This document shows positions 11,376 through 22,995 of a stretch of DNA of 64,000 nucleotides, one piece after another. The stretch comes from Isoetes taiwanensis (taxonomy: Eukaryota; Streptophyta; Lycopodiopsida; Isoetales; Isoetaceae): contig JAJEKV010000008.1 in the NCBI GenBank assembly GCA_021234155.1, positions 6,262,945 through 6,326,944 on the forward strand. The letters run 5' to 3'. The notes under the pieces were generated by a model that was not told the DNA's origin, ran no database searches, and saw nothing but the letters and a program-made list of their open reading frames with translations. A program made the position numbers and the translations under genes. The stretch's first letter is position 1. The number at the start of each line of letters is the position of its first letter.

Positions 11376-12109
11376 AGCCTGTAACGTCCAAAATTAATAA
11401 GCGATAACAAAATTCAAACTTATGCAAAATTTAAATTCGCATACCCTGGACATGTGAAGTATTCTTCCGGAATGTTTATAAGAGAAGGGTTGGTGAGGAC
11501 GTAAAACTGCTCCCCAAAATGACATAGCAAAACTTGAGAAGGCGTACACTCACAAGAAAGAAATATATGGGCGGCCTTCAGATATATCTTTCAGTTGAGA
11601 ACAATGAGCGTGAATATATACATTAGAAATAAGCCTAGCCGTTAATCAAGATACCCTTAACGTTTCTCATTGATTCAGGGCAGCTGCAGCACTAATTTCG
11701 GCAACTCTATGATCCTCAAATCAAATTATGTATCTCTGTGTCAGTCCCTTCAATAAACACATTTTAGGTACCTAGCTTTCAATCAATTTATCATGGAGCA
11801 ATCCAACTCTAAAATATGATTCCATAATCGTATGCCTTTTCTAAAATTTTGTGCTTAGTTTTATTTCTAGGGTGTGGATGCCATTTGAAGTTCAGTAGTC
11901 TGAGCAGCTCGATGTCTTTGGCACTCTCATAGCGCTGCAGTGGCAGATGTTAAGATCAGATTGGCATTTTAGGCCATGCAAATAATCCCATAAAACTTGC
12001 AAGGGAAACACCTGCAAGAGTAGTCTGTTGCTGACCAAAATTTGTCAATGTGCAAACGTGCTTGGATGTTTCTAAGTTGGAGTAAGTATACAAAATAATT
12101 GTTTTACAG

Positions 12110-12600
12110 GATTGCCACCATGGATGATGGAAGTCTTCAAGCTCAAAGTATTTCTTCAACATTTCACCTGCAGAATAGTATGCGTCTTGGTGATAGCGAC
12201 CTTATAGGTTTGCACTATGTTTGTGCACCTTGATTCTATCTTTAAGTTACGTCGTTGAGCAAACCATATTATCATATGATAAGCTCTGCATTTAGGATCT
12301 TTGTTGACTTAGGGAGCTGCAAGCCTTGTTCATCATTATTCAGATGGAGCATTGGACATGTAGACAGCAGATATTAATGCCAATCACACTTTTAAAAATA
12401 ATTTACACTGCTTCACAAATCCATCTCTTTTAATTAACTAGTATAAATTGCTTGTAAAATTATACATCAGATTGAAGACATGTCGGTTTTCCTTTGCAGT
12501 TCAGAGATAGTGATAGAACGGTATCAGCTATGGTGAATTGTTCATCACAAATTGCTGAGCATGCTCTCAAACCCATGGATGATGGATGTCCTTTGATCAG
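12110..12600 (+). other. Two exon-like segments of unknown gene
   Basis: Segments 12110-12207 and 12500-12600 are each bounded by a pyrimidine-tract AG and a GT. Both read open: MDDGSLQAQSISSTFHLQN and VSAMVNCSSQIAEHALKPM. The phases of the two do not join directly, so an exon between them would be needed or the gene is broken. No family is recognised and no start or stop can be set. Confidence 0.3.
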
Positions 12601-13719
12601 GTGGTAACTGCATATCAGGCCAGTATAGCACCAATCACGAATGATGGTTTATAACTAAGAAAAAATGTTTCCTGGTCATGGCGAGCACAACATATTATTC
12701 AATTGTCTTTCCCTTATGCAGGTAACTTACTTGCAAAGAATAATTAAAATATTACTACTATAGCAAGTCACTAGCACTACCATAACCAAAACCACTGTTA
12801 CACAACAATCTGCCTGTCTCAAAGTAACACACAATCAAGCCCGGGGATTTGAACCCCTTCAGCAGCAAAGAGGCAGCTGAAGCATTAAAATAACCCACAA
12901 CCGCAAAAACAAGACCTTAATTAATGATTACCTTTTTATAGCCGCAACAATCTGGCCTCGACTTACCAACAACAGCGCAGTTGCAGAGAAGACGTCTCGA
13001 TGTGCCTTCTGTTGTGGCCTCAATGCATTATGCCCTAAATGTGTACAACGTAATCTCAAACGCTTGTTCTGCCATCAACGTTTGAACGTGCCCTCAACAC
13101 TATTTGGATCCCAGCATGAAGGTGTGAATATGCCAAATCAAGGGCATGGGATTTTACACCTCACACCCCCGCATAGCGGACGCTCCCCATACGCCACAAG
13201 TACGTATGGAAATACGAAACACATAAAAAGGAATACCAACTAAGGTGTCGCCATGAAAACTTTATTTCCCTGTCAAACATTCATAGATCAACGAGCACGC
13301 CCCAATGCAAGGGTCGTGGCCATACGTAAGCTAATGAGTGATCACAGAAACACAATTGCACAAAACGGATGCTCCATATATTAAAACACCAATAGCAGGT
13401 AATGTCGTTTACAAGCAACTGTAGCACTCATGTCACCATCACAAATACACAAATACAACACAACAAGAAGGCTGCACCACTGCGCGCTCTGTAATAGCCA
13501 GCATACAATAGGCAGAGGGCAACAATAACATGAAGCAGCAGGACCACACTCGGGCCATGGCAAAGCTTGTTCCTGCAACTCGCAAAACTCCACAGCACAC
13601 GCAACACGGAGAGAAGAAACACACAGAGCAGCAAAACTATGTTACGAGGTAGAAGGAACAAAAGGCCCAGCTCATCTTCCCCAGCCATCCAAAAATACAA
13701 AAGAATGATCGCAGAACAT

Positions 13720-13945
13720 GCTGCCATCAAACTAGAGGGCAGTTGTATACCTCCACTTCTCCTCGGCCCTCCATCAACCACGTCTCTAGTCTCTACCCAC
13801 AGTGTGGCAATTGGCACCAATATTCCACAACCAGTATATTTCTCAAGCAAACTCATTGATACCACAAAAGATTGCTCTGTCTGTATCGTCTCCGGCACAG
13901 AGAAAAGAGACTCCGGAAGAAATCATCCAACAACCATGATCCAAT
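13720..13945. repeat. Second copy of dispersed repeat, opposite orientation
   Basis: This is the reverse-complement match of 4640-4985. Read on the minus strand it gives TEQSFVVSMSLLEKYTGCG followed by a WVET block, then frameshifts. The surrounding 12.7-14.2 kb shows no other recognised gene. Confidence 0.6.
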
Positions 13946-14269
13946 TAAATTGGGATTATGTCAACTCCAAAATCACGCCAACCTGCTATTGTCTTCTAGG
14001 GGGTTTTTGTTTTTTTTTAATCTTTTTTTTTGGACTTGATAAATAACATAAGGTTGCGATTCACGTGTGACGTTTCAGATGCGAATTGAAATATGCAAAA
14101 ATGAAGAGCAAGTTGCTAAGATAGATGAGACCAAAATTGAAGAGCATTTAGATGAAAATATTAGGTTTGATAATAACAGATTGCATTATTTGCGATCCAA
14201 TTGCAGACTCGAAATTATCGATACAACGCACAAATATCATACAAAAATATCTTATATTCCAATAAAACA

Positions 14270-15840
14270 TTAAGGGATCAATCCATGTTTTTCCACGTAT
14301 TTAACAAGGTGTGGTTCCATGTCAGGCGTTCTATCCAGTTCTGGATACGAATCTAACACTTCACCCACCATCATCCCCATAGCCAAATTATTCATAATAG
14401 ACACAAACTTCACCAGAAAATCATCTGTCGCAAAGTTTTTTGGATCGTAAGATGGTGGATTCAGGGCCTGTGTTTGATTGTAGAAGCATTTGAGAGCATC
14501 ATCATCCACTATGATTATATCATCCTTATTCTCGATACCAAGTTCGTCCATCATGTTACTCAAGTGTTTGATGAAGATAGGCTTGCCTGTTGGATCCTTG
14601 GGATTAGTGAACTTCACACATTTGCTCTGATCCCAAAAGGTCAACCAATGTCTACGCATTTCCCCCAGTGCCTCCAAAGTATCCTTGATGTTCCTTAGTT
14701 CCATGGATGACCAAATACCAACTCGAAATAACCTGAATGCCTCATCTAGCATCTCCTTCAAGTGCGGCCGCGGATAGATCCACTTGGTGTTTGATTCTAC
14801 TGGTGTCTGATGAAACTGATCTCTGGCCACTTTATTTTTCGGAAAAGTCTTGCAAAGGACTCCGTTTAGGTCGAACACCACAACCTTCTTAGAAACGCAA
14901 TGCAAGCTGAAACATCAAACATGTATCTGGTCAGCAAGATACGATCACACAAACAATACAAACGCGCCAAGCGTGATTTGAGTTAGTCTTAACCAAATCG
15001 CGCTCGGCGTGATTTGGTTTGACAACGAAAAATAATCAAAGCACGTTTGGCGCGATTTAATTCAAAGGCAATATAAATTAAATCACGCATGGCGCGATTT
15101 GGTAGGCAAGGCCATACCTATCATCTTCAGTTTTGCTGCCGTCATCGGCGTCATTCTCCCCTTCGCCACCCTTAATCTCCGTGCTCTTCTGACTATTAGA
15201 ATGTTATTTTCTATTAGTTCCCCTACGTCCTTCACAACTGACATTATTTTAGTATTCATTTGGCAAACCTGTGAATCACTAGAGTCGTCTTGGTTGCCTT
15301 CACTTTCGGTTGGTCTATCAATTAGATCCTTGTTAACCTGTGAATCTACTCTATTGTTGCTTGCATCACCCTGAAGGGAGGCAAGGATATTCCCTAAGTT
15401 CGCCTTCATCACATTACTTTGAGCAGCCAGTTTAGCAGCCATTTGGTCATTGCTTTCCTTATGAAGCTGTGTATTACTAGTTCCCTCACCAGAACCATCG
15501 TCCGCTTTTGAATTGGACAAGTCTACGAGACTTTTGATTGCTGAAGATTTCAGGTTGCCATAAGGGCCTTTAGGAGATTTGGCAAGCACATGCATGAGGA
15601 ATGGTTCAAGAAAGTCTTTGGCCTGCTCATCACTCACAAAGCAGTGACATCTTCTAACACCCATAAGAGCCTCTCGGGCAATATAACCTCCAACATGAAG
15701 CTCCAAGCAGGTTGTATCAATTGGAGCAAATGCCTCGACGAGGTAAGCAGCCATAGACGGGGGAAATCCATTTTTATTTAAGGGGCCTTTCTCCTTAGTT
15801 TGTAGCTCGTACTTGATTTCACCACTTAGGAAGTTTTGCA
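14270..15840 (-). pseudogene. FCP1/SCP-like HAD phosphatase-domain gene, two exons, frameshifted
   Basis: Exon 2 (14906-14270, about 211 codons to a stop) is an FCP1-homology HAD fold. It has motif I VVVFDLNGVL, a Ser in VGIWSSM and the acidic motif IIIVDDDALK. Motif I reads DxN where most of the superfamily has DxD. Exon 1 (about 15825-15118) carries a block CLELHVGGYIAREALMG..C..FVSDEQAKDFLEPF. That could echo motif I of a beta-class DNA methyltransferase (weak inference). A Ser/Asp/Asn-rich linker follows. The intron (15117-14907) is GT-AG and joins in phase only if one frameshift near 15190-15210 is allowed. Upstream sequence is replaced by a LINE fragment, so the N-terminus is missing. 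Confidence 0.6.
14965..15105. repeat. Four copies of a 20-bp CpG-bearing motif within an intron
   Basis: Near-identical motifs of the form AAATCGCGC-NN-GCGTGATTT, themselves nearly palindromic, occur in both orientations. They include AAATCGCGCTCGGCGTGATTT and AAATCACGCATGGCGCGATTT. They fill the intron of the HAD-domain gene and look like a small repetitive insertion. Confidence 0.6.
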
Positions 15841-16205
15841 CTGCTACACAAATTCAGCAACTGTCGCCCAGCTTTGGTTAGGATTTGATCACGAGAAGAT
15901 CGCTTCCATCCCAATATATCAAGTTCTTCCGTGCTAAGAGAATCTAGCCACATCAGCTCTCCATCCTCTGTGTAAATTGTAGCCTGTTTATCAGCCGTTC
16001 TACTGTTAAAATTTCCAAGCAATATGACTTCTCCCTTATTGCTATATTCCATGTTGTCTTGTTCAATATGAAAAAAAGGATCCTCTTGAGAAGCATCAAA
16101 ATTGCTGCGGTAGATCTCTTTGTGTCCAGGTGCATAGTAGCAGATCGCTACATATATGGGTCTTTGGTATCCTTGGATTAGTAGCCACATGTACTGGTTA
16201 TTGAT
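15834..16205 (-). pseudogene. LINE endonuclease fragment
   Basis: The minus-strand frame contains YVAICYYAPG, EVILLGNFNSRTA (the DFN motif of APE-type endonucleases, here NFN) and GRQLLNLCSSAKLP. These are typical of the second half of a LINE endonuclease. Related motifs occur at 29480-29800. The first catalytic residue of the GDFN block is changed from Asp to Asn. It abuts the HAD-domain exon directly, and no target duplication was found. Confidence 0.75.
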
Positions 16206-16595
16206 ATCTCTCTTTATACGTTAAGGAATGAACTGTTGCCATCATTATCATTGAGTGAATTTAGTGCTTATTAGGGAAATTCTTCATAGTTCTTATATTA
16301 TCAACAATATGAGCAGTTTACGTGGGTTATGTTCACAGACTGTTAGGTTATTTCAATGCAGGTCGGCAGTAGAATAGTTCTTGTATTTGTAGCTTGTGGT
16401 CATTAGTGGATGGAGGCAACTTTCAGGTTATGCTAAGACTTTGCAATAGTATAAGAGATCCACCAGGCAGATTGTATGGATTACTGTGATTGGCAAATGG
16501 TAGGTGTTAATGACGATTTAAAGAGATTAGAAGAGAAAGAGATTAGCAAAGCATTTATCATTGATGACTTCACTCACTTGCAGTGCTGCATCCGC
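16206..16595. other. No recognised content
   Basis: No coding, repeat or RNA feature can be supported between the endonuclease fragment and the pectate lyase fragment. Confidence 0.4.
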
Positions 16596-17119
16596 TGATT
16601 AGAATTATAGAAATGTAAACTGTTACTCTCATGACCTTGTCTTCAACGTCATCATCAGAAGCCTCCAATAGCATATTAAAATTATCATTCTGCAGTCGAC
16701 AGTTAGAAATGATAACATCAGTAGCACCTTGCAAGACACTGATGAGACCTAAAGAACCGAAAAAGGAGGTAACATGATCAATCCAGACGCGCTTAGAACC
16801 AGCAAATATATGTGGTGCGGCTTGACCCATAGCATATCCTCTAGATGGAAGATCATATCCTTCTCAAACATGATCCAAATTCCAGAGCTTTCTCTAGCCA
16901 GATTAACTCCATATCTGAGACTCCCTTTCGTAGGAGAACTGGGGTGATCTAAATCGTGGGTCACCACATACTTTTGTCCATTTTTGCCTCCTTTTACTCC
17001 CTGCGCAAATCCAATAGAGCAAGATGCAACGCCAAACCCCTTGCCACACTCTGAGTATTGACATGTTATTCCATCTACTTCAGATGGAGGGAAGCCATTC
17101 TGTCCACCATTATCTGTAC
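16596..17119 (-). pseudogene. Pectate lyase fragment
   Basis: A splice acceptor (TTTGTTTAG) near 17120 opens an exon. It reads GITCQYSECGKGFGVASCSIGF, KYVVTHDLDHPSSPTKGSLRYGV and GIWIMFEKDMI. After a frame change it gives FAGSKRVWIDHVTSFF and ATDVIISNCRLQNDN. This is the order of a plant pectate lyase (polysaccharide lyase family 1): the TLRxxV..PLWIxF block, then xxxVWIDHxS and TxxTISNN. The central catalytic stretch with the DGRG and WRT..DGD blocks is missing between about 16825 and 16850. The Ca2+-binding Asp of the IDH motif is kept. The enzyme would cleave pectin in the wall; this copy cannot. Confidence 0.7.
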
Positions 17120-17369
17120 CTAAACAAATTTACAAATATATGAGAGTGTATCAGTGAATCAATAGGTAAGCATGTTTTTGGCTATTCGAAATTTGAGGTA
17201 TATAACTTCCAAATCTAGACTTGGTCTCAAGTTTCAAGAATTCACACAAGCAGAGTAACACAAATAAAGGGAGAATGCCAACCTGTAAGGGAAATACAGA
17301 AGGGATCATAATCTCCTAGTAAATCAGTTTGGTCTTTGCTTCAAAGAGTTTCTTCTCCTGTTGGAATGG

Positions 17370-17685
17370 CTAGTAGACAATATGGGCGTGGCCACAAATG
17401 TTTGACAATGAGTAGAATGCTTCTATAGCAGCTGCAATTCTGTAATCCAGACCTTTAGTCCATGGCTTGCATCCAGTATACACTTCATGCCCTAAACACT
17501 TATAAGATTGGGCCTTTTCGATCGCTTTTTGATAGAATAGACCAGCAGACTGCATATCAAAGCACAAGACCTTTGTTTTCTCCAAATTTATTGTAAGTCC
17601 AAATTGTGAACATAAGTTGCATAAAACATAGTCGATCTTGATTAAAACAGTAATTGATGTTAGGCAATCATATTTCATCTCTTAT
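17370..17685 (-). pseudogene. LINE reverse transcriptase fragment (post-YADD region)
   Basis: The minus-strand frame gives LCSQFGLTINLEKTKVLCFD, then AQSYKCLGHEV and RIAAAIEAFYSL. This is the stretch after the catalytic YADD in LINE RTs (FGLxxNxxKTK..., YKYLG). No ends are identifiable. Confidence 0.8.
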
Positions 17686-17789
17686 CGACAGCAAACAAAG
17701 CCAGTCATTATTGAATTCATGTTTACAAATCTTGTTTCGCTGCATCAAAGGTTTCTGCATAATCCCTTCCTCTTAGCCTACCACCAAAG

Positions 17790-18070
17790 CTCCGGATTTG
17801 CCGTTTCCTACCCTATGGGCCGCAATAAATCGCACATCAGAATATCGGGTTTGCTCTTGCCTGCAAAACTGCCTAGAGAATCTTGCTCTGCTGCTTCTGT
17901 TCAAACAGAGGGATCTCGCCGGAGTTCCAACGCCTCTGCTCCATCGCCAAGATCAAGATCATGAAGGTCCTTACCTTCGAAGCCAAGTAGAAGAAAGCTT
18001 CCAAGAAATACGTCAGATTGCAACAAAGAATCATCAGCAAGACCCCATGCCATAAAGAACCATAGCCATG
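17790..18070 (-). pseudogene. Coding-like remnant of unknown gene
   Basis: A minus-strand frame beginning near an ATG at about 18053 gives MAWGLADDSLLQSDVFLGSF, then LLLGFEGKDLHDLDLGDG and ALELRRDPSV. It has stops at two further points. A GC-richer stretch upstream (18060-18200) resembles a 5' leader. I do not recognise the protein. A strong donor-like GTAAGG inside the frame could mean that the first exon ends there. Confidence 0.3.
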
Positions 18071-18317
18071 GCGGCGGTGAAAGCAGAGCTCGCCGGAATG
18101 GAGCAAACGAACCGGAGAAAGCAAAGCCTCAGGAAGAGCATTCGACGGAGCAGAGTCCTCCAGAATCGGATAAGATCAACGACGTGGCCTCCCGCGAAAT
18201 TTTCAGCGAATTTTTTTTCCTTCCTAATTTTTCCCCCACTTGGGAATCTAAGCATAAAGGAATCGAATTTTGGTGTGAATCAATTATATAAGAGTAGATA
18301 AGGGCTAAGACACAAGT

Positions 18318-18637
18318 TGGCTTTAGAACACAAATGCCTACGTTGGACCATTTGCTTGCGCTTAAATGTATATTTCATTCTATAAAGGGCACGAAAAGGC
18401 TTATCTAAGTGGCATTTATTGATTTTTGTAAATCCCATTATAAAGTTCATAGGCAAAAATTATGGGAGAGAATGGAACAATTGCAAGTTTCCAAGATGTT
18501 CATAAGTAGTATGAAAAGTTGCTTGTCTAGCCTTCTATGACATTTGATATGGAGATCTCAGATACCATTGAGGGTACTGTTGATGTACAGCACGCCTGCC
18601 CTTCGCCTACCATATTTGGGCTTTTTATTGATAGTCT
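18318..18637 (+). pseudogene. Reverse transcriptase fragment (LINE family C), copy B, 5' part
   Basis: The plus-strand frame gives THDHLLALK-like and VAFIDFCKS..KVHRQKLWERME, the FVDFxKAYDxVxR block of LINE RT. It continues through the region shared with copy A to FGLFIDSL, where a family A LINE interrupts it. The RT resumes at 19589 (LLLYADDLVLFARTHAHMQQ). Confidence 0.8.
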
Positions 18638-19588
18638 TTTTTTTGAAGAACTGTGTCATCAATATATTAAAAGAATGGTAATGTTACAAAGCAAGTGAGG
18701 AGGAAGGAGAACTGCCCCAAAGAGACAGTGATACCTCGACACTCCACAACAAACTCACAAAAAAACTGCAACTCTACTGCTGTACAAACCGACCATCACC
18801 ATCTACAACACCCAAGAAATCCCGCCAAATGGCAAACTTCCGCTCTACTAATCCCGGGAACACCAGAAAGCTTTGAAATAGCTTGTACCTGAGTCGAGGA
18901 ATCAGAGAGGCTGCAGGCTGCTGAATCCCCGGAAAGATCCACAACCGCCGCCGCTTCCAAATCAACCACACCAACCAAGCCACGCACAGATGCAAGGCTT
19001 GCTGCCGCAAGAGCGGCCAAGCACCAGGATACACATGAAGCAGCAACTGCTGGCTAGTCAATCTCACCTGAAATAGAGCTCTGACCCAATCCCAGGCAGC
19101 CTGCAAGTGACGGCATAAAACCAGACAATGCTCCACAGTCTCACGATGACGGCCACAACAAGGGCAAAGAGGGCTCACACCCAGCCTAAACTGACTCACA
19201 AGGACATTCACCCTGATACAGCGGTGCACCACCTGCCACAGAAGCACCCTAACCTTCGGTGGGGGAAGTGAGCTCCATGTCCACGTCCAAACCGAGCACC
19301 ATCGAGAACCCGGAAGCTGCAGAGACCACTTGCCTGAAGGGGGCAGAGTGTCATGAATAGCCAACACCCGGTAACAAGACCGCACAAAACAAGAAGACAC
19401 AACATCCGGATGAACCTTCCAAACCTGCACCACCACATCATCCTGAGGAACTATAGGTATGTGTAGCGGAATACTCCCCGCCACTTGTTCCCAGATAGCC
19501 CGGTCACTGCCCTTCAGGCGAAAGCGAGCTCGAAAGAACTCCCACGAAGCTAGCTGACCACCCCAATACCAATCCTCCAAGGTGAGCG
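18638..19588 (-). mobile_element. 5'-truncated LINE family A inserted in the RT of family C
   Basis: Poly(A) (T run at 18638-18644) and the tail match 446-700. It carries only the C-terminal 0.95 kb. The frame 18774-19580 (268 codons) is open from the 5' junction to its stop. It contains KVRVLLWQVVHRCIRVN and CPCCGRHRETVEHCLVLC, the zf-RVT CxxC...HxxxxC pattern. Compared with copy A, about 37 bp of target (equivalent to 8378-8414) is missing and there is no target duplication, so insertion deleted target DNA. Confidence 0.88.
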
Positions 19589-19960
19589 CAGAGCTTCATG
19601 GATATGCCATTCAGCTTCTTCTATATGCTGATGACCTTGTTCTTTTTGCTCGCACACATGCACATATGCAGCAGGTACTTGATCTTCTCGCTATTTTTTG
19701 TGACAAAATAGGTATGCAAAATATGGATAAAACTCACATTATGATTGTTGGGGCACTTAAACAGGCATAGGAATTTATGTATCAAGGAGGCTGGTTGAGA
19801 CATGTGATACTTATAAGTATTTGGGAAGGGTATGGATATCTGGCAAGGTCATTAAAAAGCTATGGATGATTCCCAAAACCAAAATGATCCTATATAGGAT
19901 GCATATAAACCCTAGGCTAGAGATTGCTTCCTACCTGCAGGGCAATATATATTTGGTAAA
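19589..19960 (+). pseudogene. Reverse transcriptase fragment (LINE family C), copy B, 3' part
   Basis: The catalytic block LLLYADDLVLFARTHAHMQQ and DKTHIMIVGALKQA resume after the LINE insertion. A decayed segment with KLWMIPKTKMILYRMHINP follows. It corresponds to 8415-8730. Confidence 0.85.
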
Positions 19961-20227
19961 AAACAACAGTTAAGAGAAAACCACACGTTGGCAAAAAATT
20001 GCTAAAAATAATAGTGAAAAAAAAGAGCATGTTGACAAAGAGAAAAGTGCAAAAAACTACGTCTGGAATCTTTCTGCCAAGAGTCAACTGTGTCTTCTAG
20101 CAAATTCGGATAAAATGATCACATGGACTTTTGGTCTTTTGGTGCCATTTTATTGTTGTTTTTGGTATAAAACAACACTTAAAAATAACTGTGAACCAAA
20201 AATTGGGATAAAATTGTAGCATTTTGA

Positions 20228-22901
20228 CACTAGAGTGGTCCCGGGGACCATTCCGGGTCCATGGACCAGAATTGGTCCAGTTGACCCACTGTCACTTAAA
20301 CCAATATATCTGAGAATAGAAGTTTCAATTTCGCGATATATCGCCACCATATCAATCTTTACTTGATTCTTAATGACCTTCGAGAATTTCAAGACCAATG
20401 AACTCACCTATATGTTGTAGTGATTGTTCAAATATTAGGGAATTTGACAGTTTCTGCAACAGTCCAGAACTGCATTCTTGGGTTTTCCTAGTATAAACAA
20501 GCCTAAACCTTGCTAAAATTGGAAGTATTTGTCTATTTATGATAGAACACATTGATCTTTATGTTTTCAGCTTTGGTTGCTATCATCTAACGTCCGTGGA
20601 AGCCGGCAAACCCTATTTTGTTCAAAAATGCTGCATGCGGTTTAGGAATTATTTCTCTCTTATTATAACAAGTTTTGGGTTAATTCTTGTGGCCATGAAT
20701 TCTTAACTATATGAAGTATAATCTTATGTTTTTTTGGAGTGTTCATAAGTTATATCAACTTCAAAATCTAATAGAGAATTTCTAATACAGAATTTAGGAC
20801 AAAATTATATGTTAAAATGCTTCAAAATCACCACCTGTAAGTATCACGAGGGTAATGAATGATGCATTCTTCTTATATCTACATAGAAAATTACTCTATT
20901 AACTTGTATATAGTGTAATTAGGGTTTAACCATGCAATTAACTAGATTTAAAGATGATGTACAACCATAGGATTAACACATTAGAGCTTAAAAATTTGAG
21001 TTAATTTCAAAATTATAGGCTGAAAACTCATCATTTACTAGCTAGTGATGTTTATTGATGAATGAAAGTGAAGATTGTGAAGTTTAAGTATAAGAATAAA
21101 AAATTAAACCATATGACCTTTGATGCGTTTTTCTCAGCTTTGTAGAAAACACACTACATTTCTCCAAATAAGCCTTTCAAATGGTTCAAAATATGACAAG
21201 GGACATATATATAGATCCCCTATATAGGTTGTGTGGCTTTCTTGCAAAAATATACGGAGAAACATGGTTATTTTTTACTAGTATAAAACTGGTGTATCCA
21301 TTACTGCTACAAAGCATTAGAGTTCTAGTAGGATAATGTTACAAGTAGGTCATCTTTTATGTACACTATATTTTTCATGATTGCGGGCCTTCCTTTGCAA
21401 TATACCCCTCAATTTTCATATTGAAATAATGTACTATTTGAAAGATATGAATATAATTAAGCATGAACCATTTATGGTCCATAACTAGACCAATTGTATA
21501 GAGCATATATCTCTCACTAGCCCTATCCATTTTGTCCCCATAATGATACCATGGTTTCTTACCTTTAACAATATAATTTTTGAATGGTGTAAGTGGAAGT
21601 CCATGTAGATTCAATTGGCAAATAAATACCCCATAAATTCCACGTTATTTGTGCTTGAAACATTGCCCTCAAATTATGGAAGCTCATCTAACCAATTAAT
21701 TTTACTCCATAGAGAATCAGACGCATAAACTATATTCTAAAGTTGAGATCAAAATTGACTAAGATGTTGCCTCTATTAATTTTTAAACTTCTAGTCCCAT
21801 TGGACCAATAATGAATGCTGCAAGTGGAGCTGCACATAGCAGTCTAACTTGACTTTTTATAGTCATAAACTTCCATATTTTTCTTTGATTTTTTTTGCAT
21901 TGATTTCATGACATGGGACATTTTGAGAATGTGTTTTTTCAAAGTCACATCTCGAGGCATAAATCTAGAATTAACATAGAAGACATATTTGAATTTGATG
22001 CTATAAAGTTTAATCCAAATCTCAAGGTTATGATCAACAAATATTTTCCTTACTAAAGTAAATGAGAAGCTATTCATATCCCAAAATTCAACTTCAGATC
22101 AATTAATATAAGGAAGTTATTGATTTTAAATGGACCTATGGACCAATAATGGGCTCAGGTACAGAAACCTTTCTTGATTTCTTGTGCCCATGTCTTTTGC
22201 TTTTTTAATGAGCTTGTTTTTGCATTGGTTTCATATCATTTTGAACTTTCATATTATGATTTTTTGGAGGATATCATAGAGTAAGTTTTGTTCTATGTGG
22301 GGAAATATTAATCATTATTACAAGTTACCTAAAATTGAGATCAAAAGTGAAAGTCCAAACGTCAAATTCAAGGCCAGCCAACATTTTTATGGGATGAAGA
22401 AACTTGTCAATTGCTTATATATCAAATATTAGCTCAAAATGCATTTCCTTGTAAAAGTTGTTGTATTTAAACTACAACTGCCTTCTGGGAACCATAATTG
22501 GTTCTGAGGAGGCAGAAAGCAGTTTTGACCCTGTCATGTTTGAATGGCCCTATCTTTCTTCACAGACTTCGGATTGACATGTGGTTTTTTGTGTCATTTT
22601 CTCTATCTCGTGTAGAAAAATATCATAGTAATCAAAAAATTTGAAAAAATCGTTTTGTCGAGACAGTTTTACTTTATGTAAACATGAAGCTTTTGGTACT
22701 TGACCCCCCTGAGTTTGCTAGAGCATAACTTACAAGAATGGAGGTGTATATATTTTTAGGTATTTTTCTAGTGGACCATGACTGCCATATATGAACTCCT
22801 AGGAAGGGTTCGAATAGATTTTGTACCTTTGATTTTATATGAATTTTAAAGTAAACACTGCAAATGGACCATTTCTGGTCCATCACCTGGCCACTCTAGT
22901 G
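20228..22901. mobile_element. Non-autonomous CACTA-type DNA transposon
   Basis: It begins CACTAGAGTGG and ends CCACTCTAGTG, a perfect 11-bp terminal inverted repeat with the CACTA signature. It interrupts copy B where copy A is continuous. The flanks TGA (20225-20227) and TTA (22902-22904) fit a 3-bp target duplication with one change. Subterminal regions are rich in GGACCA/TGGTCC in both orientations (for example 20243-20282 and 22865-22885), typical transposase-binding arrays for CACTA elements. No transposase frame is present, so it must be mobilised in trans. Confidence 0.88.
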
Positions 22902-22995
22902 TTAAGATTCAACAACAGTTCATTCAGATTGGTCAGGCTGACATTTCTCAGGTTCCATAGTTAATCAACTTTGTAGCAATACCCTATTGAATTAA

